A stretch of DNA of 14,815 nucleotides from Rhodobacterales bacterium UBA5972 (GCA_002430125.1 DJBQ01000152.1:13428-28242); one strand, 5' to 3'; shown: positions 1 through 8,033, counted from the first letter of the stretch. Numbers and translations are program-made. The notes: a model not told the origin generated them from the letters alone.

Positions 1-1
1 G

Positions 2-31
2 GGCCTGACCAAAGTGACCCGCCTGAAATAG
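2..31 (+). CDS. Probable C-terminal tail of an upstream gene (partial)
   Basis: An open frame enters from the left edge and reads GLTKVTRLK before a TAG stop at 29-31. A hairpin terminator on the same strand starts 21 bases later, which is what one expects just after a gene end. Nine residues are too few to identify a family. The reading frame is chosen only because its stop fits the terminator, so this is a weak call. Confidence 0.35.
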   Translation, partial: GLTKVTRLK

Positions 32-52
32 CGCGGCGTTATTGATTTTTGA

Positions 53-81
53 CGGCCCGGGGTTCGCCTCGGGCCGCTTTT
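53..81 (+). terminator. Rho-independent terminator for the gene entering from the left
   Basis: The arms at 53-62 and 67-76 can form a 10-bp GC-rich stem (one G-T wobble) around a TTCG loop, followed by CTTTT. The T-run is on the + strand side only, so the terminator mainly serves the left-edge gene. It lies between the stop at 31 and the convergent mgtE stop at 89. Confidence 0.75.
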
Positions 82-88
82 GTTTGCG

Positions 89-1471
89 CTATAGCAAAAT
101 CAGTGCGGCCAGACCAAGAAACGAGAAAAAGCCGACAATATCGGTGACCGTGGTCACGAATGCGCCCGATGCCAATGCCGGGTCGATGTTCAGTTTTTCA
201 AGCCAGATAGGGATCAGAATTCCGGCGAGTCCAGCGGCCAAAAGGTTCGCAATCATCGCCAATCCCAGAACCACACCCAACATCACGCTGTCAAACCACA
301 CCAGCCCGACCACCCCGATCACCACTGCGAAAATCAGGCCGTTCAGAAGGCCCACCAACACCTCGCGCCGGATCACCCGCCAGACATTGGCGCGGGTCAA
401 ATCCTTGGTGGCGATACCGCGTACCGCCACTGTCAGGCTTTGGGTGCCAGCATTCCCCCCCATCGAGGCGACGATTGGCATCAGCACTGCAAGCGCCACA
501 ATGGCGGTGATTGTATCGGCAAATTGGGCGATGACCAATGACGCCATGATCGAGGTGACAAGGTTCACCGCCAACCATGGAAACCGCAGCCAAGTTGTTG
601 CAAGCACTTGATCTGAAAAACTTTCGTCGCCAACCCCGGCCAGTCGACGGACGTCTTCCTCGGCATGTTGTTGCAACACTTCCATCGCGTCATCAATGGT
701 GATAACCCCAACCAAACGCCCGTCAGCGTCCACAACAGGCGCGGAAACGATATGATATTGGTTGAACGCATAGGCGACATCCTCGTCGCTTTGCAGCACC
801 GGGATGGTTTTAAAGTCATCTTCCATGATCGAGGTCAGTTCCACATCGCGCGCTGATGCCATCAGGCTGCTTAGCGGTACTTTGCCGACCGGGCGCATCT
901 TGGGGTCAACGATCATCACATGATAAAACTGCTCGGGGAGTTCGGTTTCCTGCCGCAGCAAATCAATCGCCTGCCCGACCGTCCAATGGGTCGGCGCCAT
1001 GACCAGTTCCCGCTGCATCAATCGGCCAGCGGTCAGTTCCGGATATTGCAGCGATTGTTCGACCGCGACCCGATCCGCATCTTCAAGTGCATCCAGCAGC
1101 AGGTTTTGTTGCAGGACTTCCAGATCTTCGATCAGGTCAACAACATCGTCGCTTTCAAGATCACGTAATGCCTCGGCCAGGGTATTGGCGGGCAAATAGT
1201 CGATCACCTCTTCGCGCAAAGATTCACTGAGTTCCGACAGCACTTCGCCCCACAGGTCGTTGCCCCACAGGTTCAGAAAGTCGCGTCGTGCCGTCTTGCC
1301 GATTTGTTCCAGTAAATCAGCCACATCGGCCGCATGCAGCGGTTCAAGCAAGGCCAGCAAACGTGGCTTGTCGCCACTTTCAACCGCTTCAAGAACAGCC
1401 GCAATCGCACCGTCACCAAGTTCGAAAGCGGTGTCATAGGTTTCAATCTGATCGGTCTCTGGCTCGTTCAC
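89..1471 (-). CDS. mgtE: Magnesium transporter MgtE
   Basis: Inner-membrane Mg2+ channel/transporter gated by a cytoplasmic Mg2+-sensing domain. The 460 residues follow the family order: a helical MgtE N domain (about 25-150), two CBS domains (about 155-273), then a five-helix membrane domain (about 300-460). The pore signature MPIVASMGGNAGTQSL is at 331-346. The late motif TTVTDIVGFFSFLGLA carries Asp444, corresponding to the pore aspartate known from the family. The frame stays open upstream to an ATG at 1606, but a GTG at 1471 is preferred. It has AAGGGG six bases before it, gives the usual family length, and leaves out an Arg/Pro-rich extension that would overlap guaD. The gene is divergent from guaD with about 130 bp between. 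The function is well supported; the exact start is inferred. Confidence 0.93.
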   Translation of the reverse strand: MNEPETDQIETYDTAFELGDGAIAAVLEAVESGDKPRLLALLEPLHAADVADLLEQIGKTARRDFLNLWGNDLWGEVLSELSESLREEVIDYLPANTLAEALRDLESDDVVDLIEDLEVLQQNLLLDALEDADRVAVEQSLQYPELTAGRLMQRELVMAPTHWTVGQAIDLLRQETELPEQFYHVMIVDPKMRPVGKVPLSSLMASARDVELTSIMEDDFKTIPVLQSDEDVAYAFNQYHIVSAPVVDADGRLVGVITIDDAMEVLQQHAEEDVRRLAGVGDESFSDQVLATTWLRFPWLAVNLVTSIMASLVIAQFADTITAIVALAVLMPIVASMGGNAGTQSLTVAVRGIATKDLTRANVWRVIRREVLVGLLNGLIFAVVIGVVGLVWFDSVMLGVVLGLAMIANLLAAGLAGILIPIWLEKLNIDPALASGAFVTTVTDIVGFFSFLGLAALILL

Positions 1472-1604
1472 AGCATGCCCCTTGATATCATGCGGCCAGT
1501 TTAGAACAGGCCTGCACCAAGCGACAGGCCAATAAGGCGAAAGCGGCACTTTACGCGTGAGTCCAAACCGGAATAGTCTTGCGGAAGACAAATTCGGGGA
1601 AACC
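1472..1604. promoter_or_regulatory. Divergent promoter region of mgtE and guaD
   Basis: A 133-bp gap must hold the start signals of both genes. I see no convincing -35/-10 pair. The only structure noted is the 5-bp hairpin GTCTT/AAGAC (1576-1589) near the guaD ribosome site. No Mg2+-sensing leader is evident for mgtE. Confidence 0.3.
1478..1483 (-). promoter_or_regulatory. Ribosome binding site deciding the GTG start of mgtE
   Basis: Read on the minus strand this is AAGGGG, six bases before GTG at 1471. No comparable site sits at a suitable distance before the upstream ATG at 1606, which favours the shorter protein. Confidence 0.55.
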
Positions 1605-2909
1605 ATGGGCCAAAAACTAAATCTATTGCTTGGCCAGACACTTGGATTTTCTGGCGACCCTTTTGCGATGCCGGTCGAGCAGGCGGCACGTCACGTGCGA
1701 CGCGGCGGCGTATTGATTGAAGGCAGTAAGATTCTGGAGGTTGGTGAGAGCGATGCAATGCGCGCGGCCCATCCTGACGCTTTGGTAACGGATTACGACG
1801 ATGGGCTGATTACCGCCGGGTTTGTCGATGCACATGTGCATTACCCGCAGACCGGGATTATCGCCAGTTGGGGCAAACAGCTGATTGATTGGCTGAACCT
1901 TTACACCTTTCCCGAGGAAACCCGGTTTGCCGATCCCGACGTGGCGCGGATCGGCGCAAAAACCTATTTCGATCTGGCGCTGGCCAATGGCACCACCAGC
2001 ATGTGCAGTTTTTGCACGATCCATCCAACCAGCGTGGACGCCTATTTCACCGAGGCGCTATCGCGCGGGATGCGGGTTGCCGGGGGCAAAACCTGTATGG
2101 ATCGAAACGCCCCCGAGGGTCTGCGTGATACCGTGCAATCGGCTTATGATGACAGCCGCGCTTTGGGGCAGAAATGGCACGGCCAAGGGCGGCTGACCTA
2201 TGCGGTAACCCCGCGATTTTCGCCAACATCAACACCCGAACAGCTGGAGGCTTTGGGAGGCTTATGGGCCGAGCATCCGGAATATCTGATGCAAACCCAC
2301 TTGTCCGAGCAATTGCCGGAAATCGCCTGGATGCGCACCCTTTACCCCGAGGCGCGCGATTATCTGGATACTTATGAACGCTATGGTCTGCTGGGCAAAG
2401 GCGCGATGTTTGGCCATGCGATCCATTTGGAACCTCGTGAAAAAGCGCGGTTGCTGGAAAGTGGGGCGGCGCTGATCCATTGCCCGACAAGTAACACGTT
2501 TATCGGGTCAGGCCTGTTTGATATGGCCGCTCTGAAGGCTGATGGGCATCTGATTGGATTGGCCACAGATACCGGCGGCGGGTCGTCGTTTTCCATGTTA
2601 CGCACGATGGCCGCGGCCTATGAGGTGGCGCAACTGCGTGGAACCGCGTTGCATCCGGCGCAGCTTTACTGGCTGGCAACCCAAGGGGCTGCTGATGCGA
2701 TGGGTATGGGCGGGGCAATTGGCAATCTGGCCGCAGGGATGGAGGCCGATCTGGTGGTGCTTGATCTTGCGGCAACCCCGGTGATCGCGCAGCGCGCAGC
2801 GCGGGCTGACAGTTTTTGGGAGGCCCTGTTTCCGACAATCATGATGGGCGATGACCGCGCTGTTGCCGACGTTTGGTTGAATGGAGTGCGATATATTCCG
2901 GCGGCCTGA
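1605..2909 (+). CDS. guaD: Guanine deaminase
   Basis: Cytoplasmic zinc hydrolase converting guanine to xanthine and ammonia. The 434 residues show the amidohydrolase metal set: His77 and His79 in FVDAHVHYPQT (a guanine-deaminase form of the HxH motif), His232 and Glu235 in THLSEQ, His271 in FGHAIHLE, and Asp322 in LATDTGGGSSFSML. The segment around 130-170 (GTTSMCSFCTIHPTS, then GKTCMDRNAPEGLRD) is also characteristic of this enzyme. The frame extends to an ATG at 1557, but ATG 1605 is preferred because GGGGA lies just before it and the protein then begins at the usual point. A small hairpin (arms 1576-1580 and 1585-1589) lies in the short leader. Other purine genes nearby (permease at 6649, deaminase at 8085) agree with a purine salvage role. 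Confidence 0.95.
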   Translation: MGQKLNLLLGQTLGFSGDPFAMPVEQAARHVRRGGVLIEGSKILEVGESDAMRAAHPDALVTDYDDGLITAGFVDAHVHYPQTGIIASWGKQLIDWLNLYTFPEETRFADPDVARIGAKTYFDLALANGTTSMCSFCTIHPTSVDAYFTEALSRGMRVAGGKTCMDRNAPEGLRDTVQSAYDDSRALGQKWHGQGRLTYAVTPRFSPTSTPEQLEALGGLWAEHPEYLMQTHLSEQLPEIAWMRTLYPEARDYLDTYERYGLLGKGAMFGHAIHLEPREKARLLESGAALIHCPTSNTFIGSGLFDMAALKADGHLIGLATDTGGGSSFSMLRTMAAAYEVAQLRGTALHPAQLYWLATQGAADAMGMGGAIGNLAAGMEADLVVLDLAATPVIAQRAARADSFWEALFPTIMMGDDRAVADVWLNGVRYIPAA

Positions 2910-2930
2910 TCTGACCGGTTTAACGCCTAA

Positions 2931-3018
2931 AGCGTTTTGCGTTGATCCTGAGGCATTTTACGACGCGAACGCCTGTGCAAGTTCATAGGCTGTCTCGCGT
3001 CGCAAAACGCCAAACGCT
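2931..3018. repeat. Imperfect long inverted repeat between convergent genes
   Basis: The whole gap between the guaD stop (2909) and the stop of the convergent gene (3019) can fold into one long hairpin. The outer arms AGCGTTT (2931-2937) and AAACGCT (3012-3018) are perfect complements. The inner arms 2952-2968 and 2995-3011 pair over about 17 positions with two mismatches, centred on CGACGCGA/TCGCGTCG. GCCT (2971-2974) pairs with AGGC (2987-2990) near the loop. The left side carries about 14 extra unpaired bases (2938-2951). It could be a bidirectional transcription terminator or an interspersed palindromic (REP-like) repeat. The lack of a clear T-run and its complex form make a REP-like unit attractive. 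Confidence 0.6.
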
Positions 3019-4728
3019 CTAGCCACGCAGTGCGTTCCAAAAGATACGCGGCAGTTTCGCCCAGCTTGGCCGGTACTTAAACGCCATCATCAACCGACCG
3101 ATTGTGTGCTGCCGGCGGTTGGTGATAAACCATGGCGGGCGCGGGAAGGCGCGAAAGGGAGCAGTGATAACAACACGTTCCGGGCGGTCAAACATAAAGG
3201 TGTTATGGACATTCCCGATGCCACTTTGGACGTCTGCCAGCGTATGACCGGGAAACGCACCCCAAGGGCAGCCGGTCAACAGAAACCCCATTCCAGCCCA
3301 TCCATTCACCGTGATACAGCCATAGCGAAGATCGGCAATGATCGCCTCGAACGGCTTTTTGCCGATTGCGCGGATGGTTGCGGGATGGATCAGGATGTTG
3401 GCGCCCAACGTTCCGTGCAGGTTGTCATTGGCAAAGGCAATCGCGGCTTTCAGATAGGTGGCGGGGTCGGCAATGTCGATATCATGGGTGCTGAGGGCCG
3501 GTGCGAAAACCTCGGTTTCCTGAAACCATGCATCGCCACCATCATTGAAAGGCGCAACCAGACAAGCGGGTGCTGTGCCGCGATCTATTCGGGTTACGTT
3601 ATCGCTGTGGCTGGCAAATGCCGCCAGCCGGTCGCTTGCACCAGGATAATAGGCACCACGCGGTTCAGAACGGTGAATAACGCCGGTAACGGCCTGCATC
3701 AGCGCATCGCGTTTGTCCCAGCTCTTTGGCAGGATCAGCATCTGACAGGCGACACAGTTAAAGCCGGAATTATGCAGCTTTTGGGTGGCGATATGTTCGG
3801 CCTGAAAGGCGATGTCGCTGGCAGACCAGTCACCCGGCACAACGATGGTCGGGCAAACCGCCCCCAGTTCCGAGGTTACACGTTTGGTAAGTTTGAGTGT
3901 GCCGTTCTTTTTGTTGGCGACACCTTGTGCACCCGGCCCCCAGACAATCGCATCATGCGACGTTTGCGCGCCGGTAATGTGGATTTCAGCGATGTCAGGA
4001 TGGGCGCAAAGATACGCACCGGTTTCAATGCCGCCTTTGACAATGCGCAACGCGTCGCGCTTGATCAACGGCATCAAGGCCGCCGTAAGAAACGGTGTCA
4101 GATAGTCATTGAGCGGATTCATCTTCAAAATCACAACCTGATTTTCGTTGAACAGCTTGTGCAGCGCGTCCAACGGCGGGATTGCGGCGATGTTGCCCGC
4201 CCCTAAAACCAACGCGATTTTCCCAATCCGCGCATCTGGCGCAATGTCATACGCACTGGCAGTCGATTGCGAAAGGTTCTGCGATGTAATGCCGGGTTCC
4301 ATCCAGACTTCGGCTTTGATGCCAGAATAAAGCAGCCGTTCCCACGTATTATGCGGCAAAACCGTCACCGCCAATTGACCTGATACTGTTTCGCGGCTTT
4401 TCAGGTCGCTCAGAAACGTCTTGCCATCCATCTTGGACAGAGTTTCCAGCAAACCGTCACAGGCGCACAGCAATGCGTAGGGGCCAGAAATCCATTCTTC
4501 GCCAGACAGTGCCGAGCCTTCGGGGATTTGTTTCTGCTGCGCCGCAGTTTCAGCCCAGCCTGCGGCGACCGGCGTCAGACAATCCCGCACCTCGTTCAAA
4601 ATCGCGATGCGTGCAGTTACCGGCGTTTTCGCCCAATCGGTTTTGGCTGCGACAAGTTCAGCAACCGCCCGGTCCAGATCGGCATGATCCGGGCCAGGCG
4701 TTTTTGTGATTGGGCTTTCTGCGGTCAT
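3019..4728 (-). CDS. Aldehyde dehydrogenase-family protein, possible fatty aldehyde/acyl-CoA oxidoreductase
   Basis: 569 residues with a recognisable but divergent NAD(P)-dependent aldehyde dehydrogenase core. Visible motifs are Lys202 in ILKMNP (cofactor phosphate lysine), ITGA at 251-254, Glu287 in SELGA (general base position), the nucleophile Cys325 in GFNCVA, and Glu406 in EVFAP. All key catalytic positions are therefore present, although the motifs depart from the standard ELGGK and GQxCxA forms. The protein is longer than the usual 480-500 residues. It ends in a basic, Trp/Pro/Arg-rich tail (about 520-569) that could lie on a membrane. Its ATG overlaps the stop of the acyl-CoA ligase gene (ATGA), so the two are probably translationally coupled. 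It might oxidise long-chain aldehydes or reduce acyl-CoA made by the partner. The direction is inferred only. Confidence 0.82.
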   Translation of the reverse strand: MTAESPITKTPGPDHADLDRAVAELVAAKTDWAKTPVTARIAILNEVRDCLTPVAAGWAETAAQQKQIPEGSALSGEEWISGPYALLCACDGLLETLSKMDGKTFLSDLKSRETVSGQLAVTVLPHNTWERLLYSGIKAEVWMEPGITSQNLSQSTASAYDIAPDARIGKIALVLGAGNIAAIPPLDALHKLFNENQVVILKMNPLNDYLTPFLTAALMPLIKRDALRIVKGGIETGAYLCAHPDIAEIHITGAQTSHDAIVWGPGAQGVANKKNGTLKLTKRVTSELGAVCPTIVVPGDWSASDIAFQAEHIATQKLHNSGFNCVACQMLILPKSWDKRDALMQAVTGVIHRSEPRGAYYPGASDRLAAFASHSDNVTRIDRGTAPACLVAPFNDGGDAWFQETEVFAPALSTHDIDIADPATYLKAAIAFANDNLHGTLGANILIHPATIRAIGKKPFEAIIADLRYGCITVNGWAGMGFLLTGCPWGAFPGHTLADVQSGIGNVHNTFMFDRPERVVITAPFRAFPRPPWFITNRRQHTIGRLMMAFKYRPSWAKLPRIFWNALRG

Positions 4729-6353
4729 TCCGCAGCATCGATCAAAACGTCACCATATAACTCGCGCAGTTTGTTTTTCAGCACCTTGCCAGTGGCCCCG
4801 ATCGGCAGTTCATCAACAAAGATCACTTTGTCAGGCACCTGCCATGATGCGATTTTGCCGTCATACCACGCCTTCAACTCGGCCTCGGTCGGGTTGGCGC
4901 CAGCAGCTTTGACCGCAATCAGAACCGGGCGTTCGTCCCATTTCACATGGCTTGCAGCGATTGTAGCCGCGTTGCTCACACCGGGATGTGAAATCGCGAT
5001 ATTCTCAAGCTCGACCGTCGAAATCCATTCGCCGCCGGATTTGATGATATCTTTGGCGCGGTCACGGATGATCATATAGCCGTCAGCATCAATCGTTGCG
5101 ACATCACCAGTGTCAAACCAGCCGTCAGCGGTCAGAGCATTTTTGTCCTGACCGAAATAGCTATCAACAATCCAATATCCTCGAATTTGCAGAGCGCCTT
5201 GGGTTTTCCCATCTTCCGGCAAAATCGCCCCGGCCTCATCGACCAGCCGCAATTCCACACCCCAAGGAGCGCGTCCCTGCCCCAGCCTGATCTGCGCCTG
5301 TTCTGCAGCGGATAAAGCGTTATGCTTTTGCAGCAATTGGTTCATCGACCCCAGCGGGCTGGTTTCGGTCATCCCCCACGCGTGAATCAGGTCAGTGCCA
5401 TACTTATCGCGGAATTCAGCGATCATTGACGGCGGCAAAGCCGAGCCACCAACAACCGTGCGCTTCAGACTGGCGGCCTTGCTTCCAGTCGCCTCCAGCG
5501 CGCCAAGCAAACCAAGCCAGATCGTTGGCACCCCAAGGGCGATGGACACTTGTTCGCCGTCAATCAGCTTGACCAGACTGGCCCCATCCAGCCCCGGCCC
5601 CGGCAAAACAAGCTTTGCGCCAGACAGTGCCGTAATGAACGGAACACCCCATGCACCGACATGGAACATCGGCACAACCGGCAGGACCGTATCGCGCGCC
5701 GAGATACACATCAGGTCGGGCTGATTACCGGCAAGCGAATGGATCATCGTAGACCGGTGCGAATAAAGAACCCCCTTGGGGTTGCCGGTTGTACCCGAAG
5801 TGTAACAAAGACTTGCAGCCGAGTTTTCGTCAAATTCAGGCCACTGATAGGCCGGGTCGCCAGTTTCAAGCAGTTCGTCATAGAACAAAAGCCCGTCAAC
5901 CATCGCCGCGGCTTCTTCGTCGCGGGGGCCAAGCAAAATCACGTGTTTGATGGTTTTCAAATGCTCGCGCAGCTTTTCGGCCACTGGCAGGAAGGTTCGG
6001 TCCAACAACAGAATTTCGTCGGCGGCATGGTTCATCACGTAAATCAACTGTTCAGGAAACAGCCGGGGATTGATGGTGTGCGTCACCCGCCCACTGCCAG
6101 CGACACCAAAATAGATTTCCAGGTGGCGCACATTGTTCCACGCGATCGTGGCACAGCGCGCACCATGCGAGACACCCAATTTGTCCAGCGCCGAGGCAAG
6201 TCTGAGGGCGTTCTGCGCCACTTCGCCCCAATTTGACCTGGTCATTCCACCGGAAGTCTCGACGGACACCACTTCGGTTTTGCCGTGATAGCGCCCCGCA
6301 TGTTCAATCAGCGAACTGATTAACAGCGGTTTATTCATCATTTTACCAAGCAT
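4725..6353 (-). CDS. AMP-forming fatty acyl-CoA ligase
   Basis: Activates a carboxylic acid, probably a medium- or long-chain fatty acid, to acyl-CoA through an acyl-adenylate. The 542 residues carry the adenylate-forming signatures in order: the P-loop YTSGTTGNPKG (184-194), HAWGMTETSPLG (324-335), the ATP-ribose aspartate in GWFDTGD (411-417), the hinge region RDRAKDIIKSGGEWIS (430-445), and the C-terminal catalytic Lys523 in PIGATGKVLKNKL. The size and the MLGKMMNKPLLISSL opening fit the FadD/AlkK-like group. Two in-frame ATGs compete. The one at 6362 directly abuts the GGGAG site, whereas ATG 6353 lies ten bases from it and is preferred. The stop overlaps the start of the downstream aldehyde dehydrogenase-family gene by 4 bp. 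Substrate chain length cannot be read from the sequence. Confidence 0.93.
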   Translation of the reverse strand: MLGKMMNKPLLISSLIEHAGRYHGKTEVVSVETSGGMTRSNWGEVAQNALRLASALDKLGVSHGARCATIAWNNVRHLEIYFGVAGSGRVTHTINPRLFPEQLIYVMNHAADEILLLDRTFLPVAEKLREHLKTIKHVILLGPRDEEAAAMVDGLLFYDELLETGDPAYQWPEFDENSAASLCYTSGTTGNPKGVLYSHRSTMIHSLAGNQPDLMCISARDTVLPVVPMFHVGAWGVPFITALSGAKLVLPGPGLDGASLVKLIDGEQVSIALGVPTIWLGLLGALEATGSKAASLKRTVVGGSALPPSMIAEFRDKYGTDLIHAWGMTETSPLGSMNQLLQKHNALSAAEQAQIRLGQGRAPWGVELRLVDEAGAILPEDGKTQGALQIRGYWIVDSYFGQDKNALTADGWFDTGDVATIDADGYMIIRDRAKDIIKSGGEWISTVELENIAISHPGVSNAATIAASHVKWDERPVLIAVKAAGANPTEAELKAWYDGKIASWQVPDKVIFVDELPIGATGKVLKNKLRELYGDVLIDAAE

Positions 6354-6363
6354 TGCACTCATT

Positions 6364-6368
6364 CTCCC
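6364..6368 (-). promoter_or_regulatory. Ribosome binding site deciding the acyl-CoA ligase start
   Basis: Minus-strand GGGAG lies ten bases before ATG 6353 and only one base before ATG 6362. The distance favours the inner start. Confidence 0.45.
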
Positions 6369-6556
6369 GAACCTGTTTCGTCACTGATCCTGCATGCCTG
6401 ACGCCGAGTCGACAACCGTTAACTGATGCACAAAAGCACACGGGCGACAGCCAACACCATTGTGGTCATGGTACATGGGTTTTCACGGCATACGTTTCTG
6501 GCAAAAGCCGCCAAATTGCGCATATTTCGTCGAATTATCTTGCTTTTCACTACATA

Positions 6557-6627
6557 TGGACACAGGTTCCCTTTCGGAAACGCGCCAAACAGGCGTGTCC
6601 AAAGCATGCTGCCCGCCAAGAGGCAGC
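6557..6627 (+). promoter_or_regulatory. Structured leader upstream of the purine permease, possible RNA regulator
   Basis: The 295-bp gap between the ligase and the permease holds no convincing gene, but its last 90 bases are rich in complementary segments. Arms 6557-6563 (TGGACAC) and 6595-6601 (GTGTCCA) pair over 7 bp and enclose two small hairpins, TTCC/GGAA (6567-6570, 6576-6579) and GCC/GGC (6584-6586, 6592-6594), giving a three-way-junction layout. A second hairpin GCTGCC/GGCAGC (6608-6613, 6622-6627) sits just before the ribosome site. The loop bases CCTTT (6570-6574) complement AAAGG of the ribosome site, and GGCG (6592-6595) complements CGCC in the second loop (6614-6617), so alternative folds are possible. 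It does not visibly match a known riboswitch consensus. Confidence 0.35.
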
Positions 6628-6634
6628 TGAAACA

Positions 6635-6642
6635 AAAGGAGG
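6635..6642 (+). promoter_or_regulatory. Strong ribosome binding site of the purine permease
   Basis: AAAGGAGG lies six bases before ATG 6649. It is the strongest ribosome site in the window and supports this start. Part of it is complementary to a loop in the upstream leader. Confidence 0.8.
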
Positions 6643-6648
6643 GACTAT

Positions 6649-7992
6649 ATGTCAAAATCAAGTTTCCATTCAAAAGATCCGGATAAGATGCCGCCGATAG
6701 GGCAAGCCATTCCCCTTGGCCTGCAACATGTTCTGGCGATGTTCGTGTCAAACGTAACGCCCGCGATCATCGTCGCCGGTGCTGCCGGTATCGGATTTGG
6801 CTCGGATCAAGGTGCGCTCGGCTTTCCGGACATGACTTACATGATCCAGATGTCGATGTTTTTTGCGGGTATCGCCACGCTGATTCAAACCATCGGTATA
6901 GGCCCGATTGGGGGTCGTTTGCCAATCGTGCAAGGCACCAGCTTTGCCTTTGTGCCGATCATGATTCCAGCCGTCCTTGGTCTCGGCACGGCGGGATTGC
7001 CCGGCCTTATGACCGGCGTGTTTCTGGGCGGGTGTTTTCATTTCTGCCTAGGGTTCATTGTCGGACGCATCCGGTTTGCCCTGCCACCGTTGGTGACAGG
7101 TCTGATCGTGCTGATGATCGGGTTGGCCTTGGTTAAGGTTGGCATTCAATATGCCGCCGGTGGTGTTCCGAACATGGGCAAGCCTGTTTTTGGCTCGATG
7201 GCGATGTGGGTACCAGCGCTTGTGGTGATCATCGTGACGATGGGTGTCAAGTTCTTCACCAAGGGTTTCATGTCTGTGGCGGCGGTCTTGATCGGCATAA
7301 TCGCCGGTTATATTGTCGCTTACCTCATGGGACAAGTGAACTTTGGCAACATAGGCCGGGCTGGCATGTTCCAGATTCCACTGCCGTTCAAATGGGGTTT
7401 TGAACTGAACTGGGCCATTGTTGTCGGGATGTGTCTGATGGCAGTTGTGTCCGCGATTGAAACCGTAGGCGACGTGTCCGGTATCACCAAAGGTGGCGCA
7501 GGCCGCGAAGCAACCGACAAGGAAATCACTGGTGCGACCTTCGCTGATGGTTTGGGAACGGCGATTGCCGGGATTTTTGGCGGGTTGCCGAACACCTCGT
7601 TCAGCCAGAATGTCGGACTGGTCGCGATGACCGGTGTGATGAGCCGCCATGTCGTTTCAATCGGGGCCGTGTTCCTGATTGCTGCGGGTCTGATCCCAAA
7701 AGTTGGCGCGATCATCAACACAGTACCGATCAACGTTTTGGGCGGCGGTGTGATCGTAATGTTCGGCATGGTTGCTGCATCAGGTGTGAATATGCTGTCA
7801 GGTGTTAACTGGAACCGCCGCAACATGATGATCTTTGCGGTGTCGTTGTCGATTGGTCTGGGGCTGCAAATGGTGCCGGAAGCCTTGCAGCATCTGGGCA
7901 AAACCGCATCGATTCTGATGACGTCAGGCCTGTTGCCTGCGGCCATTATCGCAGTGGTGCTGAACCTTGTGATCCCCGAAACAGACGACTAA
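6649..7992 (+). CDS. NCS2-family purine (xanthine/urate-type) permease
   Basis: Inner-membrane symporter of the nucleobase-ascorbate (NCS2/NAT) family, importing a nucleobase with a cation. The 447 residues are mostly hydrophobic with many transmembrane helices. Family marks are PLGLQHVLAMF in helix 1 (Gln26-His27), QGTSFAF at 95-101, ETVGD at 271-275 with the substrate-site glutamate Glu271, and the NAT signature QNVGLVAMTG starting at Gln320. ETxGD is closer to purine-type members (XanQ-like) than to the ESIGD of uracil carriers, so xanthine, urate or a related purine is favoured. This is an inference. It lies between guaD and an 8-oxoguanine deaminase-like gene, which fits purine uptake. 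A perfect terminator follows its stop. Confidence 0.92.
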   Translation: MSKSSFHSKDPDKMPPIGQAIPLGLQHVLAMFVSNVTPAIIVAGAAGIGFGSDQGALGFPDMTYMIQMSMFFAGIATLIQTIGIGPIGGRLPIVQGTSFAFVPIMIPAVLGLGTAGLPGLMTGVFLGGCFHFCLGFIVGRIRFALPPLVTGLIVLMIGLALVKVGIQYAAGGVPNMGKPVFGSMAMWVPALVVIIVTMGVKFFTKGFMSVAAVLIGIIAGYIVAYLMGQVNFGNIGRAGMFQIPLPFKWGFELNWAIVVGMCLMAVVSAIETVGDVSGITKGGAGREATDKEITGATFADGLGTAIAGIFGGLPNTSFSQNVGLVAMTGVMSRHVVSIGAVFLIAAGLIPKVGAIINTVPINVLGGGVIVMFGMVAASGVNMLSGVNWNRRNMMIFAVSLSIGLGLQMVPEALQHLGKTASILMTSGLLPAAIIAVVLNLVIPETDD

Positions 7993-8001
7993 CCAAGCGG
8001 A

Positions 8002-8019
8002 CAGCCCCTGCGGGGGCTG
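8002..8019 (+). terminator. Upstream hairpin of the permease terminator region
   Basis: CAGCCCC (8002-8008) and GGGGCTG (8013-8019) form a perfect 7-bp stem with a 4-base loop ten bases after the permease stop. The T-run that follows is weak (CCTTTTC, 8023-8029). It probably acts with the stronger hairpin just downstream. Confidence 0.5.
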
Positions 8020-8033
8020 ACGCCTTTTCTTTG

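Noticed and set aside
1472-1604. A Mg2+ riboswitch before mgtE
   Set aside because: The gap is only 133 bp, shared with guaD, and shows no large conserved-looking fold.
3106-4206. A 366-codon + strand open frame opposite the aldehyde dehydrogenase-family gene
   Set aside because: It is antisense to a gene with clear catalytic motifs. Its translation is low in complexity, rich in Arg, Gly and Cys, and shows no domain.
6557-6601. Identification of the permease leader as a canonical purine riboswitch
   Set aside because: The three-way layout is suggestive, but the two inner stems are only 3-4 bp with 5-base loops, unlike the 7-base kissing loops and conserved core of that class.
6426-6700. Short open frames in the gap upstream of the permease
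   Set aside because: They overlap the permease start and structured leader, lack ribosome sites, and end out of frame inside the permease gene.
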